NCBI GenBank assembly: GCA_002398825.1
Contig: DHBS01000006.1
Span: forward strand, 64,721 to 128,720
Length of the DNA: 64,000 nucleotides
DNA from: Syntrophomonas sp. UBA4922
GTDB taxonomy: Bacteria > Bacillota > Syntrophomonadia > Syntrophomonadales > Syntrophomonadaceae
Direction of reading: 5' to 3'
How positions within the stretch are numbered: position 1 is the stretch's first letter; each line of letters opens with the position of its first letter. Shown piece by piece: positions 42,683 through 53,863 of this stretch. A program made the translations under genes and the position numbers. The notes beneath the pieces were generated by a model that saw only the letters and a program-made list of their open reading frames with translations, did no database searches and had not been told where the DNA came from.

Positions 42683-42976
42683 TTACCAGACCTCCTTCCC
42701 ATCCGATACCCCAGTTGTGCCAATATTTTTCAGGTATTTGCGCAGGATATGGTTTCCCGGTGTCTCGCCGCTTTTAATGATTGCAACGATTTCATCCGCC
42801 TTAACACCAGTAAACTGAATATGTTTGATATTCTTGACCTTGGGATTTTCTATTTTCCGCAAGCTCCCGTCCGCCACGGTTACAAAACGGTCGTTGATCA
42901 CTCCGACAATAATAAACATTCTGCCTTGATCCCGGCCTGTTTTAGAATAAACCACTTTACCCAGGATGTCTTCCAT
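42683..42976 (-). CDS. KOW-domain RNA-binding protein (L14e-like)
   Basis: The 97-residue product begins MEDILGKVVYSKTGRDQGRM, with a KOW-type hairpin (VVYSKTGRDQGRMFIIVGV) followed by a basic segment (KIENPKVKNIKHIQFT). Clostridia often have such a gene between map and infA. Its role is presumably ribosome-related but is not established. I start at ATG 42976, about 10 bases after GGGGGTGG. The frame is open further upstream to 43063 but without a better site. It lies directly between adk and infA because map is absent here. Confidence 0.85.
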   Translation of the reverse strand: MEDILGKVVYSKTGRDQGRMFIIVGVINDRFVTVADGSLRKIENPKVKNIKHIQFTGVKADEIVAIIKSGETPGNHILRKYLKNIGTTGVSDGKEVW

Positions 42977-43074
42977 AAATAGCCGTCCACCCCCGTTTGA
43001 TCGGAATGGTTCCGTGCTTGCCAGCAGCTGACCTGCCTGGGTTCCGCTCTCATTGCCAACCATTTGCGGATCCT

Positions 43075-43722
43075 CTATAGACCGGCCAATACTGCTTGGA
43101 TATCGGCAAATACCTGCAGAGTATCACGGTCACCATCTATGCTATGCAAAACCCCGTGCGCTTCATAGTAATCCAGCAACGGGCTGGTTTGCTGCTGATA
43201 AACCTTGAGCCGGTTGCGGGCGGTTTCCTCCTGGTCATCACTGCGTTGTATAAGCTCTCCGCCGCATTTATCGCAAACACCGGCCTTAACTGGAGGATTG
43301 AAAACTATATGGTACAACGATTTACATTGAGAACAGCTGACCCGACCTGTAGTGCGCTGAATCAAGACCTCATCGGGAACAAATATGTTGATAGCGGCTT
43401 CAATCTTGCTGTTCAACCTGGACAGGACCTTATCAAGAGCCTGGGCCTGCACCGTAGTTCTCGGAAAACCGTCCAGCAGAAAACCTTCCTTACAATCCGG
43501 CTGAGCCAGGCGCTCTTCCACGATGCCGATAGTCACCTCATCTGGGACCAATTGGCCCTTATCCATAAAAGATTTGGCTTTTAACCCCAATTCGGTACCC
43601 TCTTGCACAGCTTCCCGGAACATATCTCCAGTAGATATATGCGGAACCGGATAAGAGGCTTTGATAAGATCGGCCTGAGTTCCTTTTCCAGCCCCGGGAG
43701 GTCCCATTAAAATTAAATTCAT
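43075..43722 (-). CDS. adk: Adenylate kinase with zinc-type LID
   Basis: Adk interconverts ATP + AMP and 2 ADP. The 215-residue protein has the P-loop [10 protein letters not shown] (about 7-16), the AMP-binding HISTGDMFR and LDGFPRT, and a long LID with four cysteines (CSQC and CDKC) that bind zinc in Gram-positive enzymes. ATG at 43722 has GGAGG 9 bases upstream. It follows secY by 14 bases. Confidence 0.97.
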   Translation of the reverse strand: MNLILMGPPGAGKGTQADLIKASYPVPHISTGDMFREAVQEGTELGLKAKSFMDKGQLVPDEVTIGIVEERLAQPDCKEGFLLDGFPRTTVQAQALDKVLSRLNSKIEAAINIFVPDEVLIQRTTGRVSCSQCKSLYHIVFNPPVKAGVCDKCGGELIQRSDDQEETARNRLKVYQQQTSPLLDYYEAHGVLHSIDGDRDTLQVFADIQAVLAGL

Positions 43723-43736
43723 ATCCAGCCGCCTCC

Positions 43737-45002
43737 CTATTTTACAAAACCTTCATAACTGCGCAGCAACAGGTTGGATTCAACTTGTTTCATGGTATCC
43801 AGAGCCACACCAACCATAATTAAAAGTGATGTACCGCCGAATGCCAGGCTGGTCACATGTGTGGCATAAACAATAAAGTTGGGCAGGACTGCGATTAGAG
43901 CCAGGAATACACCGCCTGCCAGTGTCAAGCGGGTCAAAACCCTGTCGATATATTCCGCAGTCGGCCTGCCTGGTCTGATGCCGGGTACAAAACCGCCATA
44001 TTTCTTGATATTTTCAGCCACGTCTGCGGGATTGAAAATAATCGAGATATAGAAAAAGGTAAAAAATACAATCAGCAAGGCATATATCAGGTTGTAAAGC
44101 GCACTGCCCTGATGAAAGTGATTGTTCAAAAAGGCATTGAATCCTGAAGCTGGATCCATCCATGACCCGATCGTTGCCGGAAACATCAATAGTGATAAGG
44201 CAAAAATGATCGGGATAACGCCAGCGGTATTTACCTTCAAGGGCAGGAACGTACTTTGGCCGCCATAGAGTTTTCGTCCTACCACTCTTTTGGCATATTG
44301 CACCGGCAGCCTTCTCTGCCCTTCATTAACCGCGATAATGGCCACTATAATGGCTAAAGCCAGGACTATAAACAATAAGATGTTGAAAAAACCGATGATC
44401 CCGCCGGCTAATTCCTGCCCAACCCCGGATATCTGGCTGGGAATACGTGAGACGATCCCTGCAAAAATTAACAACGAGATGCCGTTTCCAATGCCTTTTT
44501 CGGTGATCATTTCACCTATCCACATCAGCAAGGCGGTGCCGGCAGTCAAACATATAGCGATAAACAGGTACATAAAGAAGTTATTGTTTTCAACTGCACC
44601 ATTGCGGCCCAGGGCTACTGCCATACCCATGGCTTGAATAAAGGCCAAAACCACAGTACCGTATCTGGTATACTGGGCAATTACCTTGCGTCCCTCTTCG
44701 CCTTCTTTTTGAAGACGCTCCAGTTTGGGAATGACTACGGTAAGGAGCGACATGATGATGGACGCGTTGATGTAGGGGGTGATGCTCATAGCAAATATAC
44801 TGAAGCGCTTAAATGCTCCCCCGGAAATGATGTCAAAGAAATTGAACAATTGCCCGCTCAAGAACTTTTGTACTGCATCCGCGTCAATGCCGGGCACCGG
44901 TATATGTGCCCCTAATCTGAAAACCAGAAACATGAAAAGGGTAAAGAGCAGCTTTTGCCTCAGGTCTCCTACTTTAACTGCTTTTTGTAATGACCCTAGC
45001 AT
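43737..45002 (-). CDS. secY: Protein translocase subunit SecY
   Basis: SecY is the channel of the general secretion pathway. The 421-residue protein has ten predicted membrane helices. Signature blocks are [32 protein letters not shown] (in part), [20 protein letters not shown] and the [15 protein letters not shown] plug-proximal region. ATG at 45002 overlaps the rplO stop codon by one base (TAATG), so translation is coupled. Confidence 0.98.
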   Translation of the reverse strand: MLGSLQKAVKVGDLRQKLLFTLFMFLVFRLGAHIPVPGIDADAVQKFLSGQLFNFFDIISGGAFKRFSIFAMSITPYINASIIMSLLTVVIPKLERLQKEGEEGRKVIAQYTRYGTVVLAFIQAMGMAVALGRNGAVENNNFFMYLFIAICLTAGTALLMWIGEMITEKGIGNGISLLIFAGIVSRIPSQISGVGQELAGGIIGFFNILLFIVLALAIIVAIIAVNEGQRRLPVQYAKRVVGRKLYGGQSTFLPLKVNTAGVIPIIFALSLLMFPATIGSWMDPASGFNAFLNNHFHQGSALYNLIYALLIVFFTFFYISIIFNPADVAENIKKYGGFVPGIRPGRPTAEYIDRVLTRLTLAGGVFLALIAVLPNFIVYATHVTSLAFGGTSLLIMVGVALDTMKQVESNLLLRSYEGFVK

Positions 45003-45442
45003 TAGATCACCTCGACTCTACCACCCAGGGCGGTGACTTTTTCTGCTGCCTGCTTGCTCACTTTGTGAACCTTGAGGATCAGCTTGCGCTCCAGAACGCC
45101 ATCGCCCAATACCTTGACGCCATCATTTATGCTCTTGATAATACCGTTCTCCTTGAGAACCTCCGGTGTTACCTCAGTGCCATCGCTAAAAACGTTTAAA
45201 TCCTTAACGTTGACAATCGCATAACGAGTTCCAAATATATTGGTAAATCCCCGTTTGGGAATCCGCCTCTGCAACGGCATCTGTCCACCCTCGAAGCCAG
45301 GCCTGACCCCTCCGCCGGACCGAGCTTTTTGCCCTTTATGGCCCTTGGTGGAAGTCTTCCCATGACCGGAGCCTATTCCTCGGCCAATCCGTTTGGTTCG
45401 TTTATTGGCACCGGATGGAGATTTCAATTCATGTAGTTTCAC
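45002..45442 (-). CDS. rplO: 50S ribosomal protein L15
   Basis: The 146-residue protein begins [21 protein letters not shown] and has the Gly-rich [20 protein letters not shown] and [22 protein letters not shown] blocks (in part). The start is GTG at 45442 with GGAGG 7 bases upstream. It lies in spc-operon order between rpmD and secY. Confidence 0.98.
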   Translation of the reverse strand: MKLHELKSPSGANKRTKRIGRGIGSGHGKTSTKGHKGQKARSGGGVRPGFEGGQMPLQRRIPKRGFTNIFGTRYAIVNVKDLNVFSDGTEVTPEVLKENGIIKSINDGVKVLGDGVLERKLILKVHKVSKQAAEKVTALGGRVEVI

Positions 45443-45459
45443 TTTAAAACCTCCCTGTT

Positions 45460-45648
45460 CTATTCGTTTACTTCTTCTACTGACACCAGGTGCTGTACTT
45501 TGTTGATCTGGCCGCGTATTTCAGGGCTATCCTGTTTTATAACACTCTGATTCAGCTTTCTCAAGCCCAGACTTTTAACGGTTAGTCTCTGGGTTTCAGG
45601 GCATCCAATGAAGCTTTTAGTCCAGGTAATCTTAATCATATTAGCCAC
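45460..45648 (-). CDS. rpmD: 50S ribosomal protein L30
   Basis: The product of about 62 residues has [20 protein letters not shown] and [21 protein letters not shown], the L30 core. I start at GTG 45648 (VANMIKITW), which has GGGAGG 8 bases upstream. The ATG three codons later is an alternative. An open frame further upstream overlaps rpsE and is not used. Confidence 0.96.
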   Translation of the reverse strand: MANMIKITWTKSFIGCPETQRLTVKSLGLRKLNQSVIKQDSPEIRGQINKVQHLVSVEEVNE

Positions 45649-45661
45649 AAGTATTTCCTCC

Positions 45662-46165
45662 CTAACCCGTAATCTCATCTACGGTCTTGCCGCGCTGACG
45701 GGCTACTGCTTCGGCCTTCTTAAGGCTCCTCAGCCCTTCCATAGTGGCATGAACCATGTTATTGGAGTTGGAAGAACCCAACGACTTGGTAAGTATATCT
45801 TTGATACCCGCGGCTTCCAAAACCGCACGCACCGGTCCGCCGGCGATGACCCCGGTTCCGGCCGAAGCTGGTTTCAGCAAGACCTGACCAGCCCCAAATC
45901 TGCCCAGTATCTGATGGGGTATGGTGCGTTCATCGATCAAAGGTATCTCGATCATATTTTTCTTGGCGTTTTCAATCGCTTTGCGGATTGCTTCAGGCAC
46001 TTCGGTAGCTTTACCTTTGCCGGTGCCTACCTTGCCAAGACCATCTCCAACCACTACCAGGGCACTGAAACTAAACCTGCGGCCGCCCTTGACAACCTTG
46101 GCGACCCGCCTGATATTGACAACCTTTTCTATCAGTTCAGGAGTGGCTTGTTCTCTTTCGTTCAT
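45662..46165 (-). CDS. rpsE: 30S ribosomal protein S5
   Basis: The 167-residue protein has [36 protein letters not shown] and [19 protein letters not shown], the S5 double-stranded RNA-binding and C-terminal domains. S5 affects decoding accuracy. ATG at 46165 is preceded by GGAGGGAAAGG. Order rplR-rpsE-rpmD is conserved. Confidence 0.98.
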   Translation of the reverse strand: MNEREQATPELIEKVVNIRRVAKVVKGGRRFSFSALVVVGDGLGKVGTGKGKATEVPEAIRKAIENAKKNMIEIPLIDERTIPHQILGRFGAGQVLLKPASAGTGVIAGGPVRAVLEAAGIKDILTKSLGSSNSNNMVHATMEGLRSLKKAEAVARQRGKTVDEITG

Positions 46166-46193
46166 CCTTTCCCTCCTAGCTTGATTGCTGATC

Positions 46194-46559
46194 CTAAAAC
46201 TCTAAACCGCCTTCTCTGGCAGCATCAGCCAGGGCGGCAACTCCGCCGTGGTATTTGTAGCCATTGCGGTCGAACACTACTGTGGTAATGCCTTTTTCCC
46301 GGGCTTTGCGGGCGATAGCAGCCCCTACCTCTTTAGCAGCTTCTTGATTGGTACGAGATGCCAGATCCCTGAGATCAGGTTCCAGGGTGGAAGCTGATAC
46401 CATGGTGACTCCCTTGCTGTCATCAATGATCTGAGCATAGATGTGGCTTAAGCTTTTATAAACACATAAACGGGGAGCTGCGCTGGTACCGGAGATTTTC
46501 AGGCGAATACGCTTATGTTTCTTGTCCCTGAGGCTTTTCTTGCTGGATTTTTTAAACAA
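46194..46559 (-). CDS. rplR: 50S ribosomal protein L18
   Basis: The 121-residue protein has [32 protein letters not shown] and [22 protein letters not shown], the 5S rRNA-binding L18 pattern (in part). The start is TTG at 46559 with AAGGGAGTG upstream, since no ATG or GTG fits the ribosome site. Confidence 0.97.
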   Translation of the reverse strand: MFKKSSKKSLRDKKHKRIRLKISGTSAAPRLCVYKSLSHIYAQIIDDSKGVTMVSASTLEPDLRDLASRTNQEAAKEVGAAIARKAREKGITTVVFDRNGYKYHGGVAALADAAREGGLEF

Positions 46560-46580
46560 CCATTATCACTCCCTTCCAGG

Positions 46581-47120
46581 TTATCTGGATCCAGACTTAC
46601 CGGCTTTGCGCCTGATAACTTCATTTTCATATTTAATGCCTTTGCCTTTGTAAGGCTCAGGTTTTCTGATGGCACGAATATGAGCAGCGGTGTTGCCAAC
46701 TAATTGCTTATCAATACCCTTTACGGTAATCCTGGTTACAGCCGGCACTTCAAACTCGATGCCTTCGGGAGGATCAACCTCTACCGGGTGGGAGAAGCCG
46801 ATGTTGATAACCAGCTTTTTGCCCTGCAGCTGCGCCCTGTACCCGACCCCGACCAGTTCTAATTTCCGTTCAAAACCCGCGCTTACCCCCTGCACCATAT
46901 TGGCTACCAGAGCGCGAGTCAGTCCATGAAAGGCGCGGTTTTGCTTGCTGTCATTGGGTCTTTCCACCAAAAGATTGCTGCCCTCCTGGCTGATCGTAAT
47001 CTGCCCAGGGATATGCTGGCTCAAGGTGCCTTTGGGGCCAGTGACGTTAACTTTTCCTGCCTCTATTTCAACACTTACCCCTGCGGGTATTTCAATAGGT
47101 TTTTTGCCGATTCTAGACAT
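46581..47120 (-). CDS. rplF: 50S ribosomal protein L6
   Basis: The 179-residue protein begins [19 protein letters not shown] and ends with [24 protein letters not shown], the L6 signature near the GTPase-associated region (in part). ATG at 47120 has AGGAGG upstream (forward-strand CCTCCTTT just beyond it). It follows rpsH by 18 bases. Confidence 0.98.
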   Translation of the reverse strand: MSRIGKKPIEIPAGVSVEIEAGKVNVTGPKGTLSQHIPGQITISQEGSNLLVERPNDSKQNRAFHGLTRALVANMVQGVSAGFERKLELVGVGYRAQLQGKKLVINIGFSHPVEVDPPEGIEFEVPAVTRITVKGIDKQLVGNTAAHIRAIRKPEPYKGKGIKYENEVIRRKAGKSGSR

Positions 47121-47138
47121 TGCTCACCCCTCCTTTGG

Positions 47139-47537
47139 CTACCAGATATAGCATAGTACTTCCCCGCCGATTCCGATCTTGCGAGCTTTTTTATCACTCA
47201 TCAGTCCCTGCGAAGTGGATATGACTGCAGTTCCCAATCCTCCCAGAACCTTGGGGATCTCATCCCTTTTCACATATACCCTCAGTCCGGGTTTGCTTAT
47301 CCTTTTAATGCCTGTAATAACCTTTTCTTTGTTAGGACCGTATTTCAGGTAAATCCTGATGACTCCCTGTTTAGCGTCCTTAATGTATTCATAATCCCTG
47401 ATGTACCCTTCTTCCTTCATAATAGCGGCTATGGCCAGCTTTATCTTGGAAGAGGGAATCTCAACGGTTTCATGCATGACCATATTGCCATTTCGAATCC
47501 TGGTCAGGAAGTCGGCTACTGGATCAGTCATGACCAT
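47139..47537 (-). CDS. rpsH: 30S ribosomal protein S8
   Basis: The 132-residue protein has [16 protein letters not shown] at the N-terminus and the C-terminal [27 protein letters not shown]8 binds helix 21 of 16S rRNA and in many bacteria represses the spc operon. ATG at 47537 has AGGAGG 8 bases upstream. A second Met is at residue 3. Confidence 0.98.
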   Translation of the reverse strand: MVMTDPVADFLTRIRNGNMVMHETVEIPSSKIKLAIAAIMKEEGYIRDYEYIKDAKQGVIRIYLKYGPNKEKVITGIKRISKPGLRVYVKRDEIPKVLGGLGTAVISTSQGLMSDKKARKIGIGGEVLCYIW

Positions 47538-47562
47538 ATTAAATACCTCCTTATATTACAAC

Positions 47563-47748
47563 TTACCAGCTCGCCTTAGTAACCCCTGGCAGTTCACCTT
47601 TGTGTGCGAGTTCACGGAAACAGATGCGGCACATTCCGAATTTGCGCATATAAGCCCGCGGCCTTCCACAGATCTTACACCTGTTATAAGAACGAACCTC
47701 GTATTTCTGATTACGCTGTTGCTTGGCAATAAGAGCCTTCTTAGCCAT
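47563..47748 (-). CDS. rpsN: 30S ribosomal protein S14, type Z
   Basis: The 61-residue protein has the zinc ligands Cys24, Cys27, Cys40 and Cys43 ([21 protein letters not shown], in part) and ends GVTKASW. This short zinc-dependent form is typical of Firmicutes and other Gram-positives. ATG at 47748 has AGGAGG upstream. It sits between rplE and rpsH. Confidence 0.98.
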   Translation of the reverse strand: MAKKALIAKQQRNQKYEVRSYNRCKICGRPRAYMRKFGMCRICFRELAHKGELPGVTKASW

Positions 47749-47763
47749 TAGTCCCTAACCTCC

Positions 47764-48300
47764 TTATCTGAAAGGCATACCCATACTTCTCAATAGTTCT
47801 CTGGCTTCCTCATCATTGTTGGCGGTGGTTACGATCACCACTTCCATTCCTCTGATCTTGTCGATTTTGTCATACTCGATTTCTGGAAAAATGGTCTGCT
47901 CCTTAATCCCCAGAGAGTAGTTGCCCCGACCGTCGAAAGCCTGCGGAGATACCCCGCGGAAGTCTCTTACCCGGGGCAGGGACAGATTAATCAATCGATC
48001 CAGGAACTCATACATGCGCTCCCCGCGTAAGGTAACTTTACAGCCAATTGCCATACCTTCACGCAGTTTGAAGCCGGCAATGGATTTTTTAGCCCGGGTA
48101 ATAACCGGTTTCTGTCCGCTTATGATGGTGAGGTCACTTACCGCTCCATCCAGGGCTTTGGGGTTTTGCACGGCTTCCCCGGCGCCGATATTCAAGATGA
48201 CCCGATCAACTTTAGGAACCTGCATGACATTTTTGTATTGATATTTTTCCATTAACTTAGGAACGATTTCTTGTTTATATTGTTCATATAACCTAGCCAT
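47764..48300 (-). CDS. rplE: 50S ribosomal protein L5
   Basis: The 178-residue protein has [42 protein letters not shown] and [22 protein letters not shown], the L5 pattern (in part). L5 binds 5S rRNA and contacts S13. ATG at 48300 has GGAAGGGAGG upstream. Confidence 0.98.
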   Translation of the reverse strand: MARLYEQYKQEIVPKLMEKYQYKNVMQVPKVDRVILNIGAGEAVQNPKALDGAVSDLTIISGQKPVITRAKKSIAGFKLREGMAIGCKVTLRGERMYEFLDRLINLSLPRVRDFRGVSPQAFDGRGNYSLGIKEQTIFPEIEYDKIDKIRGMEVVIVTTANNDEEARELLRSMGMPFR

Positions 48301-48329
48301 CTATAGCTAGCCTCCCTTCCTGGAGAATC

Positions 48330-48638
48330 TTAGTCCAGAATTTCTCCGCATTTTTTGCATTTTCTCGCTCTCTCTGTCTCCAGAACGGCTTTGCCGACAC
48401 GAGTAGGCTTATTGCATTTGCCACATATCAGCATCACATTGGAGGCATTCAAGGGGGCCTCAATATTGATAATCCCGCCTTGCGGCATGGTGCGACTGGG
48501 CTTCTGATGCTTTTTGACCTTGTTTATACCTTCAACTACGACTTTATTATTCTTGGGTAATACCCTGATGACTTTCCCCTTTTTGCCAGCATCTTTCCCA
48601 GTCACCACCAGGACATTGTCGCCCTTTTTAATTTTCAT
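48330..48638 (-). CDS. rplX: 50S ribosomal protein L24 with C-terminal cysteine pairs
   Basis: The 102-residue protein has the KOW motif [20 protein letters not shown] and [20 protein letters not shown] (in part). Two CxxC pairs, CGKC and CKKC, near the C-terminus could bind zinc, as in many clostridial L24 proteins. L24 starts large-subunit assembly. ATG at 48638 has GGAGG upstream. Confidence 0.97.
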   Translation of the reverse strand: MKIKKGDNVLVVTGKDAGKKGKVIRVLPKNNKVVVEGINKVKKHQKPSRTMPQGGIINIEAPLNASNVMLICGKCNKPTRVGKAVLETERARKCKKCGEILD

Positions 48639-48657
48639 ACTTTTTACACCTCCATCT

Positions 48658-49026
48658 TTACAGGACTTCCGGGGCCAGAGATACGATCTTCATAAAGTTC
48701 CTATCGCGCAGTTCCCTGGCTACGGGCCCAAAAATACGGGTGCCTTTAGGATTGTTATTATCATCTATAATCACAGCAGCATTTTCTGAGAAAGCGATAT
48801 AGGAGCCATCTGGCCGTCTGATTTCCTTTTTGGTGCGTACCACCACCGCTTTAACCACATCGCCTTTCTTAACCACACCGCCGGGAGAAGCCTCTTTGAC
48901 CGAGACCATGATGATATCGCCAACCGTGGCATATTTCCGGGTTGATCCGCCCAACACCTTAATGCACAGTACCTTTTTGGCGCCGGTGTTGTCGCCCACC
49001 TGCAGCATCGTTTCTTGTTGAATCAC
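48658..49026 (-). CDS. rplN: 50S ribosomal protein L14
   Basis: The 122-residue protein begins [20 protein letters not shown] and has [18 protein letters not shown] and [14 protein letters not shown], the L14 signature. It forms part of bridge B8. The start is GTG at 49026 with GGGAGG 7 bases upstream. Confidence 0.98.
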   Translation of the reverse strand: MIQQETMLQVGDNTGAKKVLCIKVLGGSTRKYATVGDIIMVSVKEASPGGVVKKGDVVKAVVVRTKKEIRRPDGSYIAFSENAAVIIDDNNNPKGTRIFGPVARELRDRNFMKIVSLAPEVL

Positions 49027-49055
49027 GGTGTAACCTCCCTTTCGACCTTAAGACC

Positions 49056-49325
49056 CTATTGTAAGGTCTCGGCCCGGTGAATGATTTCTATTAATTTCCA
49101 TCTTTTATCCTTGCTCAGGGGCCGGGTTTCCATGATTTTTACCACATCGCCAGTTTTGGCAGTATTGTCTTCATCATGGGCTTTATATTTCTTGCTGGTT
49201 TTGATGGTCTTTTTATACAGTGGATGCTGTTTGACAGTCTCCACGCGGACAGTGATGGTTTTATTCATCTTGTCACTGCTGACCGTCCCCACCTTGACTT
49301 TTCTGTTATGCTGGTTGTCAGTCAC
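49056..49325 (-). CDS. rpsQ: 30S ribosomal protein S17
   Basis: The 89-residue protein has [40 protein letters not shown] and [20 protein letters not shown], the S17 OB-fold pattern (in part). The start is GTG at 49325 with AAAAGGAGG upstream. Confidence 0.98.
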   Translation of the reverse strand: MTDNQHNRKVKVGTVSSDKMNKTITVRVETVKQHPLYKKTIKTSKKYKAHDEDNTAKTGDVVKIMETRPLSKDKRWKLIEIIHRAETLQ

Positions 49326-49339
49326 CCTTTGACCTCCTT

Positions 49340-49543
49340 TTACCTATTGCCTTTGGCCAGTTCCCGCTGCCTCAAAATAGTTTTGCACCTGGCGATGTTC
49401 TTTTTAACATCATTGATCCTCATAGGGTTATCCAGCTGTCCGGTGGCAAGTTGGAACCTTAAATTAAACAACTCATCCTTATGGTCCGAAACCTTCTGTC
49501 TTAATTCCTCGTCGGTTAGTTCTCTGATTTTGCTAGTTTTCAC
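49340..49543 (-). CDS. rpmC: 50S ribosomal protein L29
   Basis: The product of about 67 residues has [31 protein letters not shown] (in part), the two-helix L29 hairpin near the peptide exit tunnel. GTG at 49543 (VKTSKIREL) fits the GGGTGG site upstream. GTG at 49555 is also in frame. Either way the gene overlaps the end of rplP. Confidence 0.95.
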   Translation of the reverse strand: MKTSKIRELTDEELRQKVSDHKDELFNLRFQLATGQLDNPMRINDVKKNIARCKTILRQRELAKGNR

Positions 49544-49967
49544 TAACCTCACCACCCATTTCTTCTCTTTTTACGAACCTGCACTTGATGGGAAGCTTGT
49601 GGGATGCCAAGCGCATCGCTTCCCTGGCAACTTCTTCACTAACACCTGACAGTTCGAACATGATGCGGCCCGGTTTTACTACGGCTACCCAATGCTCCGG
49701 GGAGCCTTTGCCTTTACCCATGCGGGTCTCAGCCGGTTTTACGGTCAGAGGCCGGTCGGGGAATATCTTGATCCACAGTTTCCCGCCTCTTCTGACATAA
49801 CGGTTGATGGCAATACGGGCTGCTTCAATCTGCCGGTTGGTAATCCAGGCCGGTTCCAAAGCCTGCAACGCGAAATCACCGTAGGTGACTTCATGGCCTT
49901 TGTTGGCTTTGCCTTTCAGGCTGGGACGGTGCTGTTTTCTATACTTCACTCTTTTTGGGGTTAGCAT
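49533..49967 (-). CDS. rplP: 50S ribosomal protein L16
   Basis: The 144-residue protein begins [20 protein letters not shown] and has [27 protein letters not shown] (in part), the L16 signature at the A-site side of the peptidyl transferase centre. ATG at 49967 overlaps the rpsC stop codon by one base (TAATG). Confidence 0.98.
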   Translation of the reverse strand: MLTPKRVKYRKQHRPSLKGKANKGHEVTYGDFALQALEPAWITNRQIEAARIAINRYVRRGGKLWIKIFPDRPLTVKPAETRMGKGKGSPEHWVAVVKPGRIMFELSGVSEEVAREAMRLASHKLPIKCRFVKREEMGGEVSEN

Positions 49968-50641
49968 TATCTTTCGGCCTCCTCCACTCTAGCCTGTTTG
50001 GGCCGCTGTTTAGCCTCAGGCATAATCTCTCCCCGGTTCAGCCATACTTTGATGCCGATCTTGCCATAAGTGGTATTGGCTTCAGCAAAGCCGTAATCAA
50101 CATCGGCCCTCAATGTATGCAGGGGCACTTTGCCTTCAGAATACCATTCGGTGCGCGCTATTTCAGCTCCGCCCAGGCGTCCGGCAATAGCGATCTTGAT
50201 GCCAACGGCATTGGCTCTCATGGTACGGCCTACGGTTTGCTTCATGGCTCTGCGGAAAGAAATCCTCTTTTCCAGTTGCTGAGCGACGTTTTCGGCTACA
50301 ATCTGCGCATCCAGCTCGGGGCGCTTGATTTCCTGGATATTTATATTGACATTCTTTTTGGTCATCTTTATTAATTCGGCTTTTAAATTCTCGACTTCTT
50401 GCCCGCCGCGGCCGATGATGATACCCGGTTTGGCGGTGTGGATGGTAACCCTTACACGATTGCCGGTCCTCTGAATCTCTACCTTAGAAACTCCGGCAGT
50501 ATAAAATCTTTCCTTGATGTAATTGCGGATTTTATAGTCTTCATGGAGCAGTTCGGTATAATCGCGGTCAGCAAACCAGTTGGAATCCCAATCGCGAATA
50601 ATCCCGATTCTAAATCCTTTAGGATGTACCTTTTGACCCAC
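49967..50641 (-). CDS. rpsC: 30S ribosomal protein S3
   Basis: The 224-residue protein has [21 protein letters not shown] at the N-terminus, a KH domain with [15 protein letters not shown], and the C-terminal [26 protein letters not shown] (in part). It forms the mRNA entry helicase with S4 and S5. The start is GTG at 50641, overlapping the rplV stop (TAGTG). Confidence 0.98.
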   Translation of the reverse strand: MGQKVHPKGFRIGIIRDWDSNWFADRDYTELLHEDYKIRNYIKERFYTAGVSKVEIQRTGNRVRVTIHTAKPGIIIGRGGQEVENLKAELIKMTKKNVNINIQEIKRPELDAQIVAENVAQQLEKRISFRRAMKQTVGRTMRANAVGIKIAIAGRLGGAEIARTEWYSEGKVPLHTLRADVDYGFAEANTTYGKIGIKVWLNRGEIMPEAKQRPKQARVEEAER

Positions 50642-50982
50642 TATTTAACCTCCCTTTCCTTTAAAACCACCGTAACATGGCTGGTTCTATGGCGTCTTAC
50701 ATCGGCTCTGCCATAGGCCCTGGGCTGCATTCTCTTCATGGTGGGCCCTTCATCTACAAATATGGCGGATACGTACAAATCGTCGGAATCCATGTCGTAG
50801 TTATGCTCCGCGTTGGCCACGGCGGACTTCAATACTTTATTGATCAAGGGAGCGGATCTCTTATTGGCGTACTTTAATATCCCGACCGCTTCTTTTACAT
50901 TTTTACCCCTCACCAGATCAGCGACCTGACGCGCCTTAAAAGGAGATATTCTTAAATAACGTGCAATAGCTTTTGCTTCCAT
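50641..50982 (-). CDS. rplV: 50S ribosomal protein L22
   Basis: The 113-residue protein has [21 protein letters not shown] and the beta-hairpin tip region [26 protein letters not shown] (in part) that lines the exit tunnel. ATG at 50982 has AGGAGG upstream. Confidence 0.98.
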   Translation of the reverse strand: MEAKAIARYLRISPFKARQVADLVRGKNVKEAVGILKYANKRSAPLINKVLKSAVANAEHNYDMDSDDLYVSAIFVDEGPTMKRMQPRAYGRADVRRHRTSHVTVVLKEREVK

Positions 50983-51000
50983 ATCTAATCTGCCTCCTTT

Positions 51001-51285
51001 CTACCTGGATCGGCTCGTTTTTTCAGATTTGCCGGCATGGCCCCGGTAGGTTCTGGTAGGTGCGAATTCGCCCAGTTTCATGCCAACCATATCTTCGGTA
51101 ATATATATCGGAACGTGTCTCCGGCCATCATGCACCGCCAGGGTATGCCCTATCATCTGCGGGAAGATGGTGGAGCGCCGCGACCAGGTTTTGATAACGG
51201 TCTTTTTACTGGATTCGTTCATTTGTTCAATCTTAGCTAAAAGCTTCTCTTCGCAATAAGGTCCTTTTTTGAGTGACCTAGCCAT
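51001..51285 (-). CDS. rpsS: 30S ribosomal protein S19
   Basis: The 94-residue protein begins [20 protein letters not shown] and has [22 protein letters not shown] and [18 protein letters not shown], the S19 pattern (in part). ATG at 51285 has GGAGG upstream. It lies in S10-operon order after rplB. Confidence 0.98.
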   Translation of the reverse strand: MARSLKKGPYCEEKLLAKIEQMNESSKKTVIKTWSRRSTIFPQMIGHTLAVHDGRRHVPIYITEDMVGMKLGEFAPTRTYRGHAGKSEKTSRSR

Positions 51286-51298
51286 CTAAAGACCTCCT

Positions 51299-52123
51299 TT
51301 ATTTCCTCTTCTTGACGATCATCTTGTCAGAAGGTTTTTTCTTGCGGGTCTTGCCGCCGATAGCGATCTTGCCCCACGGAGACACCGGGTACTTCCGTCC
51401 GATGGGGGCCCGGCCTTCACCGCCGCCATGAGGGTGATCCACCGGGTTCATGACCGAGCCTCTAACGGTCGGCCTTATGCCCATCCACCTGGAGCGGCCG
51501 GCTTTGCCGATAGTCATGTTCTCGTGCTCCAGGTTGCCAATCTGACCTATGGTAGCGCGGCAGTTGACATGTATCAAACGGACTTCTCCGGAAGGCAGAC
51601 GCACATGGGCGTAAGCGCCTTCTTTGGCCATGAGCTGGGCTACAGTCCCTGCGGAACGGACCAACTGGCCGCCTTTGCCGGGCCGCAGCTCGATATTATG
51701 GATCAATGAGCCTACCGGGATGTCCTTTAAGGCCATGGCATTCCCGACTTTGATATCGGATCCGCTGCCGGATACGATGGTGTCCCCCACTTTCAGATTC
51801 TGGGGTGCGATGATATAAGCTTTGCTGCCATCCTTATAATGCAGCAAAGCGATGTTTGCCGAACGATTGGGGTCATATTCGATGGCCGCCACTTTAGCTG
51901 GAACCTGATCCTTGTTCCGCTTGAAATCGATGATGCGGTATAAGCGTTTATGTCCGCCGCCCCGGTGCCTGACAGTCAAACGCCCTTTGGCATTGCGCCC
52001 GCCAGTGCTTTTCAGGGGAACGGTAAGGCTTTTTTCGGGTTCGGTTTTGGTGATTTCCTCGAAGGTCATCACTGTCATTTGTCTTCTACTGGGTGTGGTA
52101 GGCCTGAATTTCTTTATGCCCAT
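51299..52123 (-). CDS. rplB: 50S ribosomal protein L2
   Basis: The 274-residue protein has [29 protein letters not shown], and the C-terminal catalytic-centre block [21 protein letters not shown]2 is required for peptidyl transferase activity and subunit joining. ATG at 52123 has AGGAGG upstream. Confidence 0.98.
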   Translation of the reverse strand: MGIKKFRPTTPSRRQMTVMTFEEITKTEPEKSLTVPLKSTGGRNAKGRLTVRHRGGGHKRLYRIIDFKRNKDQVPAKVAAIEYDPNRSANIALLHYKDGSKAYIIAPQNLKVGDTIVSGSGSDIKVGNAMALKDIPVGSLIHNIELRPGKGGQLVRSAGTVAQLMAKEGAYAHVRLPSGEVRLIHVNCRATIGQIGNLEHENMTIGKAGRSRWMGIRPTVRGSVMNPVDHPHGGGEGRAPIGRKYPVSPWGKIAIGGKTRKKKPSDKMIVKKRK

Positions 52124-52158
52124 TTAGTGTCCCTCCTTGCAACGTCATTGGCGATGGC

Positions 52159-52446
52159 TTACATGCCTTCAAACAGCTTGATCTTCTGGCCGGGTTTCAA
52201 TATCACTATGGCCTTCTTACGATCCGGGGTGTAACCGGTGCTGCGCCCCTGCCGTTTCGGTTTGCCTTTCACGATCATGGTGTAAACCTTATCGACTCTG
52301 ACATTGAAAATGTTCTCAATGGCGTTCTTGATCTCAGTCTTATTGGCTTTTTTGTCGACGATGAAAGTATATTTATTGTCAGCCAGCAGTCCCATCGATT
52401 TCTCGGTGACGATCGGCTTGATGATTATATCCCGGTAATCTCTCAT
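52159..52446 (-). CDS. rplW: 50S ribosomal protein L23
   Basis: The product of about 95 residues has [20 protein letters not shown] and [20 protein letters not shown], the L23 fold at the exit-tunnel docking site for SRP and trigger factor. I use ATG 52446. TTG at 52455 lies too close to AGGAGG and overlaps rplD. Confidence 0.97.
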   Translation of the reverse strand: MRDYRDIIIKPIVTEKSMGLLADNKYTFIVDKKANKTEIKNAIENIFNVRVDKVYTMIVKGKPKRQGRSTGYTPDRKKAIVILKPGQKIKLFEGM

Positions 52447-52447
52447 C

Positions 52448-53071
52448 TTACGCAAATACCTCCTCTACCCTGGCAACGGCATCCTTGGTGATGAGCAGGA
52501 CATCGTAATTCATCAGGTCGTAAACATTCATGTAATCCACCGGCAGCGGTTTAACTCCCGGAATGTTGCGGGCGGACTTGATCACGTTCTGATCCACATC
52601 AGCTACGACCACCAGGGCTTTTTTATCTATCTGCAGGGATTCCAGGGTTTGAAGCATGGCTTTGGTCTTGGGAAGATCGAATTTTAAATCATCTAAAACG
52701 ATCAGGTTGTTATCCAAAACCTTGCTGCTCAATGCTGACTTCATAGCCAGCCTTCTTACCTTGCGGGGCAGGGTATAGGAATAATCACGCGGTTTAGGGC
52801 CAAAGGTGACCCCGCCGGTTCTCCATACTGGATTGCGGCTGCTTCCCACCCGGGCGCGCCCGGTCCCTTTTTGTCTCCACGGCTTTTTGCCTCCCCCACG
52901 AACCTCGGCCCGTGTCTTGGTAGAAGCAGTGCCGACCCGACGGTTGTTTAATTGCATTTTTATAAATTGATGCAGAACCGCTTGATTGGGAGTAATGCCG
53001 AATATCTGGTCGTTTAATTCAAGCTCTCCGATTTGGGCCCCGCTCATATTATAAATGGCTACTTTAGGCAC
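52448..53071 (-). CDS. rplD: 50S ribosomal protein L4
   Basis: The 207-residue protein has [27 protein letters not shown] (in part) on the loop that enters the exit tunnel and [18 protein letters not shown]. In several bacteria L4 represses the S10 operon. The start is GTG at 53071 with GGAGGG 7 bases upstream. Confidence 0.98.
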   Translation of the reverse strand: MPKVAIYNMSGAQIGELELNDQIFGITPNQAVLHQFIKMQLNNRRVGTASTKTRAEVRGGGKKPWRQKGTGRARVGSSRNPVWRTGGVTFGPKPRDYSYTLPRKVRRLAMKSALSSKVLDNNLIVLDDLKFDLPKTKAMLQTLESLQIDKKALVVVADVDQNVIKSARNIPGVKPLPVDYMNVYDLMNYDVLLITKDAVARVEEVFA

Positions 53072-53095
53072 TTATTTACCCTCCTTTGTCGGCGC

Positions 53096-53734
53096 TTATG
53101 CCTTGACTGAATTCTTTATGGTGACAAGACCTCTTTTGGGCCCAGGGATTGATCCCTTAATTAAAATCAGGTTTCTTTCCGGATAGACTTTTACTACCTT
53201 CAGGCCTTGGACGGTTACTCTTGACCCGCCTAACCTACCGGGCAACTTTCTTCCTTTAAAAACACGTGCCGGCCCTTTGGCTGCCAGTGAACCGGGACGC
53301 CGGTGGTATTTTGATCCGTGTCCCATCGATCCCCGCGCGAAATTGTGGCGTTTCACTCCTCCGGCAAAGCCTTTCCCCTTGGAGATCCCCACCACGTCAA
53401 CCAATTCGCCGCTTTCGAACACATCCGCCTGAATATCCTGACCAACCTCGTATTGGTCTACATTGTCAACGCGAAACTCCCGGATAAACCGCAAAGGTTT
53501 CGCATTAGCTTTCTTAAAATGCCCTTTAATGGGCTTATTGGCCAGTTTTTCTTTCAGGTTGTAAAAACCTACCTGAATAGCGTTATAACCATCGATATTT
53601 TCGTTTTTCTTCTGTAACACCGTACAGGGCCCGGCTTCCACCACAGTGACAGGCACCGCTTTGCCGGCTTCATCAAAAATCTGGGCCATGCCGATCTTCA
53701 CGCCAAGTATTGCTTTATTCAGATTTCCAGCCAT
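53096..53734 (-). CDS. rplC: 50S ribosomal protein L3
   Basis: The product of about 212 residues has [30 protein letters not shown] (in part) and the peptidyl-transferase loop [21 protein letters not shown] start at ATG 53734 ([10 protein letters not shown]), with AAGGAGG 7 bases upstream. The frame is open to 53848, but that extension precedes the ribosome site. Confidence 0.97.
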   Translation of the reverse strand: MAGNLNKAILGVKIGMAQIFDEAGKAVPVTVVEAGPCTVLQKKNENIDGYNAIQVGFYNLKEKLANKPIKGHFKKANAKPLRFIREFRVDNVDQYEVGQDIQADVFESGELVDVVGISKGKGFAGGVKRHNFARGSMGHGSKYHRRPGSLAAKGPARVFKGRKLPGRLGGSRVTVQGLKVVKVYPERNLILIKGSIPGPKRGLVTIKNSVKA

Positions 53735-53863
53735 TTTTTTACCTCCTTGTCGGTCAATTCTCAGTGATAGGTTGGAAGTGGTTTCCAACTTCACTTCTCT
53801 TAGCTGGCTGACTGCCTCCCTAACCTGTTTAGTCCACTGGTTTTGCAAGCAGCCGGGGAAGTT

